A stretch of 64,000 nucleotides of DNA from Pseudomonas mosselii (GTDB taxonomy: Bacteria; Pseudomonadota; Gammaproteobacteria; Pseudomonadales; Pseudomonadaceae): the NCBI RefSeq assembly GCF_005796105.1, contig NZ_VAUO01000012.1, positions 46,110-110,109 of the forward strand. The letters are read 5' to 3'. Each line of letters opens with the position of its first letter. Positions within the stretch are counted from its first letter, which is position 1. A program made the position numbers and the translations under genes. Below, in pieces: positions 61,038 through 64,000 of this stretch. The notes below the pieces were generated by a model. That model made no database searches. It saw nothing but the letters and a program-made list of their open reading frames with translations, and had not been told where the DNA came from.

Positions 61038-62384
61038 ATGAACATGCCTGAAACCGACCACGCCAGTCTGGCCAGCCAGCTCAAGCTGGACGCCCACTGG
61101 ATGCCCTACACCGCCAACCGTAACTTCCAGCGCGATCCGCGCCTTATCGTGGCGGCGCAAGGCAATATCTTGGTCGATGACAAAGGGCGCAAGGTGTTCG
61201 ATGCCCTGTCGGGCCTCTGGACTTGCGGCGCAGGGCATACCCGCAAGGAAATCAGCGAGGCGGTCGCACGTCAGGTGGCGACCCTCGATTACTCGCCTGC
61301 CTTCCAGTTCGGCCACCCCCTGTCGTTCCAACTGGCTGAAAAAATCGCCAACCTGGTCCCAGGCGATTTGAACCATGTGTTCTTCACCAACTCCGGGTCC
61401 GAGTGCGCCGACACCGCGCTGAAAATGGTGCGTGCCTACTGGCGCCTGAAGGGGCAGGCCACCAAGACCAAGATCATTGGGCGTGCCCGTGGTTATCACG
61501 GTGTCAATATCGCCGGCACCAGCCTGGGAGGCGTCAACGGCAACCGCAAGATGTTCGGCCAACTGCTGGATGTCGATCACCTACCGCATACCGTGCTGCC
61601 GGCCAACGCCTTCAGTAAGGGGTTGCCGGAGGAGGGCGGGATTGCGCTGGCAGACGAAATGCTCAAGCTGATCGAGCTGCACGACGCATCTAACATCGCT
61701 GCTGTCATCGTCGAGCCGTTGGCCGGCTCAGCAGGCGTGCTACCCCCGCCCAAGGGCTATCTGAAGCGTTTGCGCGAGATCTGCACCCAACACAACATCC
61801 TGCTGATCTTCGACGAGGTGATCACCGGTTTCGGCCGTATGGGCGCAATGACCGGTGCCGAGGCTTTCGGCGTGACCCCGGACCTGATGTGTATTGCCAA
61901 GCAGGTGACCAACGGCGCCATCCCGATGGGCGCGGTGATCGCCACCGGCGAGATCTATCAGACCTTCATGAATCAGCCGACCCCCGAATATGCCGTGGAA
62001 TTCCCGCACGGTTACACCTATTCGGCGCATCCGGTGGCCTGCGCGGCAGGTATCGCTGCGCTGGACCTGCTACAGAAGGAAAACCTGGTGCAATCGGCGG
62101 CCGAGCTTGCGCCGCATTTCGAGACCCTGCTGCATGGCATCAAGGGCACGAAGAACGTTGTCGACATTCGTAACTATGGCTTGGCTGGCGCTATCCAGAT
62201 CGCCGCCCGCGACGGTGATGCGATCGTGCGTCCCTACGAGGCGGCCATGAAATTGTGGCAGGCCGGCTTCTATGTACGTTTCGGTGGCGACACCTTGCAG
62301 TTCGGGCCTACTTTCAATACCCAGCCGCAAGAGCTGGACCGCCTGTTCGACGCTGTGGGCGAAGCCCTGAACAAGGTCGACTGA
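61038..62384 (+). CDS. bauA: Beta-alanine:pyruvate transaminase BauA (omega-amino acid)
   Basis: 448 aa, class III PLP aminotransferase. PLP lysine is Lys288 (CIAKQVTNGAIPMGA), with GSECADTALKMVRAYW and DEVITGFGRMG. It converts beta-alanine plus pyruvate to malonate semialdehyde plus alanine. Start ATG 61038 has a GAGGAACC site. First gene of the bau operon; mmsA follows. Confidence 0.95.
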   Translation: MNMPETDHASLASQLKLDAHWMPYTANRNFQRDPRLIVAAQGNILVDDKGRKVFDALSGLWTCGAGHTRKEISEAVARQVATLDYSPAFQFGHPLSFQLAEKIANLVPGDLNHVFFTNSGSECADTALKMVRAYWRLKGQATKTKIIGRARGYHGVNIAGTSLGGVNGNRKMFGQLLDVDHLPHTVLPANAFSKGLPEEGGIALADEMLKLIELHDASNIAAVIVEPLAGSAGVLPPPKGYLKRLREICTQHNILLIFDEVITGFGRMGAMTGAEAFGVTPDLMCIAKQVTNGAIPMGAVIATGEIYQTFMNQPTPEYAVEFPHGYTYSAHPVACAAGIAALDLLQKENLVQSAAELAPHFETLLHGIKGTKNVVDIRNYGLAGAIQIAARDGDAIVRPYEAAMKLWQAGFYVRFGGDTLQFGPTFNTQPQELDRLFDAVGEALNKVD

Positions 62385-62453
62385 CTTTTCCGATTTTGAC
62401 GTCGGGCGCGTAAACCTCGCGCCCGCCTTCACCTTCTTTATAGGGAGTTCTGC

Positions 62454-63947
62454 ATGAGCATCGTTCAGCACCTGATCCACGGCGAGTTGGTTACCAAAGG
62501 CGAGCGCACCGCCGATGTGTTCAACCCATCCACCGGCCAGGCCGTACGCAAGGTCGAGCTGGCCAGTCGTGCGACTATCCAGCAGGCCATCGATTCGGCC
62601 AAGGCGGCCTTCCCGGCCTGGCGCAACACACCACCGGCCAAGCGTGCCCAGGTGATGTTCCGCTTCAAGCAACTGCTGGAGCAGAACGAAGCGAAGATCT
62701 CGCAGATGATCAGCGAGGAGCATGGCAAGACGCTGGAAGACGCGGCGGGTGAACTCAAGCGCGGTATCGAGAACGTCGAGTTCGCGTGCGCTGCCCCGGA
62801 GTTGCTCAAGGGTGAGTACAGCCGCAATGTCGGCCCGAACATCGATGCGTGGTCCGACTTCCAGCCGCTGGGCGTGGTCGCCGGCATCACCCCGTTCAAC
62901 TTCCCGGCCATGGTGCCGCTGTGGATGTACCCGCTGGCCATCGCCTGTGGCAACGCGTTCATCCTGAAACCGTCCGAGCGTGACCCGAGTTCGACCCTGT
63001 TCATCGCCCAGCTACTGCTGGAGGCTGGCCTGCCAAAAGGCATCCTCAATGTGGTGCATGGCGACAAGGAAGCGGTGGATGCGCTGATCGAGGCGCCAGA
63101 GGTTAAAGCCCTGAGCTTCGTTGGCTCGACGCCGATCGCCGAGTACATCTATGCCGAGGGCACCAAGCGCGGCAAGCGTGTGCAGGCTCTGGGTGGTGCG
63201 AAGAACCATGCGGTGCTGATGCCTGACGCTGACCTGGACAATGCGGTCAGTGCGCTGATGGGGGCTGCCTACGGCTCCTGTGGCGAACGCTGCATGGCGA
63301 TCTCGGTCGCTGTATGCGTGGGTGACCAGGTGGCGGATGCGCTGATTGCCAAGCTTGAGCCGCAGATCAAGGCGCTGAAGATCGGTGCAGGTACTTCCTG
63401 TGGCCTGGACATGGGGCCGTTGGTGACGGCTGCTGCCCGTGACAAGGTGCTTGGCTACATCGACGACGGTGTGGCTGCGGGGGCCAGACTGGTGGTCGAC
63501 GGTCGCGGTCTGCGCGTAGCAGGCAATGAAGATGGCTATTTCGTGGGGGGCACCTTGTTCGACAACGTTACTCCAGACATGCGCATCTATAAGGAAGAGA
63601 TCTTCGGCCCAGTGCTGTGCGTGGTGCGCGTGAGCAGCCTGGAGCAGGCCATGCAGTTGATCAACGAGCATGAATACGGTAACGGCACCTGCATCTTCAC
63701 CCGCGACGGTGAAGCGGCGCGCCTGTTCTGCGACGAGATCGAAGTGGGTATGGTGGGTGTGAACGTGCCGCTGCCGGTGCCTGTGAGCTACCACAGTTTC
63801 GGTGGCTGGAAGCGTTCGCTGTTCGGCGACCTGCATGCGTACGGGCCGGATGGTGTGCGCTTCTATACCCGCCGTAAGGCAATCACTCAGCGCTGGCCGC
63901 AGCGGGCCAGCCATGAGGCATCGCAGTTCGCCTTCCCGAGCCTGTAA
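62454..63947 (+). CDS. mmsA: Methylmalonate/malonate-semialdehyde dehydrogenase
   Basis: 497 aa, CoA-dependent ALDH. Catalytic Cys280 in GERCMAISV; ITPFNFPAMVPLWMYP, EEHGKTLEDA and GSTPIAEYIY are family hallmarks. It oxidises malonate semialdehyde (from BauA) to acetyl-CoA plus CO2; methylmalonate semialdehyde is an alternative substrate. It lies 69 bp after bauA with its own GGGAG site and is followed by a strong terminator. Confidence 0.95.
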   Translation: MSIVQHLIHGELVTKGERTADVFNPSTGQAVRKVELASRATIQQAIDSAKAAFPAWRNTPPAKRAQVMFRFKQLLEQNEAKISQMISEEHGKTLEDAAGELKRGIENVEFACAAPELLKGEYSRNVGPNIDAWSDFQPLGVVAGITPFNFPAMVPLWMYPLAIACGNAFILKPSERDPSSTLFIAQLLLEAGLPKGILNVVHGDKEAVDALIEAPEVKALSFVGSTPIAEYIYAEGTKRGKRVQALGGAKNHAVLMPDADLDNAVSALMGAAYGSCGERCMAISVAVCVGDQVADALIAKLEPQIKALKIGAGTSCGLDMGPLVTAAARDKVLGYIDDGVAAGARLVVDGRGLRVAGNEDGYFVGGTLFDNVTPDMRIYKEEIFGPVLCVVRVSSLEQAMQLINEHEYGNGTCIFTRDGEAARLFCDEIEVGMVGVNVPLPVPVSYHSFGGWKRSLFGDLHAYGPDGVRFYTRRKAITQRWPQRASHEASQFAFPSL

Positions 63948-63964
63948 CGGGCAAGAATGGGTAT

Positions 63965-64000
63965 AAAGCGGGGAGGCCGACAGGCCTCCCCGCTTTGTTT
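63965..64000 (+). terminator. Rho-independent terminator of the bau operon
   Basis: AAAGCGGGGAGGCC pairs perfectly with GGCCTCCCCGCTTT over 14 bp around GACA, then a GTTT tail at the window edge. Confidence 0.92.

Overview
The window is chromosomal DNA from a Pseudomonas of the P. putida type. The basis is high-GC codon use, gene content and gene order: dsbD–chemoreceptor–gcbA–DUF2333–NUDIX–sui1–speA matches the order known around dipZ in P. aeruginosa, and the bauR/bauA/mmsA end, the CueR/CopA/CopZ island and the putida-style intergenic repeats fit the same group. I found no rRNA, tRNA, CRISPR array, insertion sequence or phage. The organism assignment is inference from recalled family knowledge, not a database search.

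Layout. 1-9.8 kb: conserved core with the end of dsbD, a chemoreceptor, the diguanylate cyclase gcbA, DUF2333 and NUDIX genes, a Sui1/YciH factor and speA. 9.8-12.8 kb: an AT-richer island with one GH17-GT2 fusion (NdvB-like beta-glucan synthase). 12.9-25.5 kb: envelope genes, namely a DinF-type MATE pump, the YfhM alpha-2-macroglobulin lipoprotein and PbpC (split by a small opposite-strand membrane gene), then a Gly-rich repeat lipoprotein followed by a TpsB/FhaC-like outer-membrane transporter. 25.6-26.9 kb: a tail-to-tail RES-toxin/HTH-antitoxin-like pair. 27.0-41.8 kb: a complete type IVb Flp/Tad pilus locus (flp, rcpC, rcpA, tadZABCD, a DUF3613 gene, pprB, fppA, tadF, pprA, tadG) plus a single-domain response regulator beside flp. 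42-50 kb: two DUF4136 lipoproteins, cmoM, a MazG-like pyrophosphohydrolase, a MaoC/FabG/thiolase acyl-CoA module and a second chemoreceptor.

50.1-53.7 kb: a copper-export island (cueR, copA, a small periplasmic protein, copZ). Two good CueR operators are readable, one for copA-cueR and one for copZ. 53.9-64 kb: a Bcr/CflA transporter, a 65-aa gene, a structured intergenic region, an ArsR-like regulator, adenine/adenosine deaminase, an SDR, a gap with DnaA-box-like sites, YigZ, a TetR regulator, then divergent bauR / bauA-mmsA for beta-alanine catabolism, ending in a strong terminator.

The most novel-looking items are the lipoprotein/TpsB pair without a canonical TpsA, the convergent RES toxin pair with an 8-bp tandem repeat upstream, the foreign-looking GH17-GT2 gene, and the 55.2-55.6 kb gap, which holds several hairpins and a terminator-like element suggestive of an unannotated small RNA.
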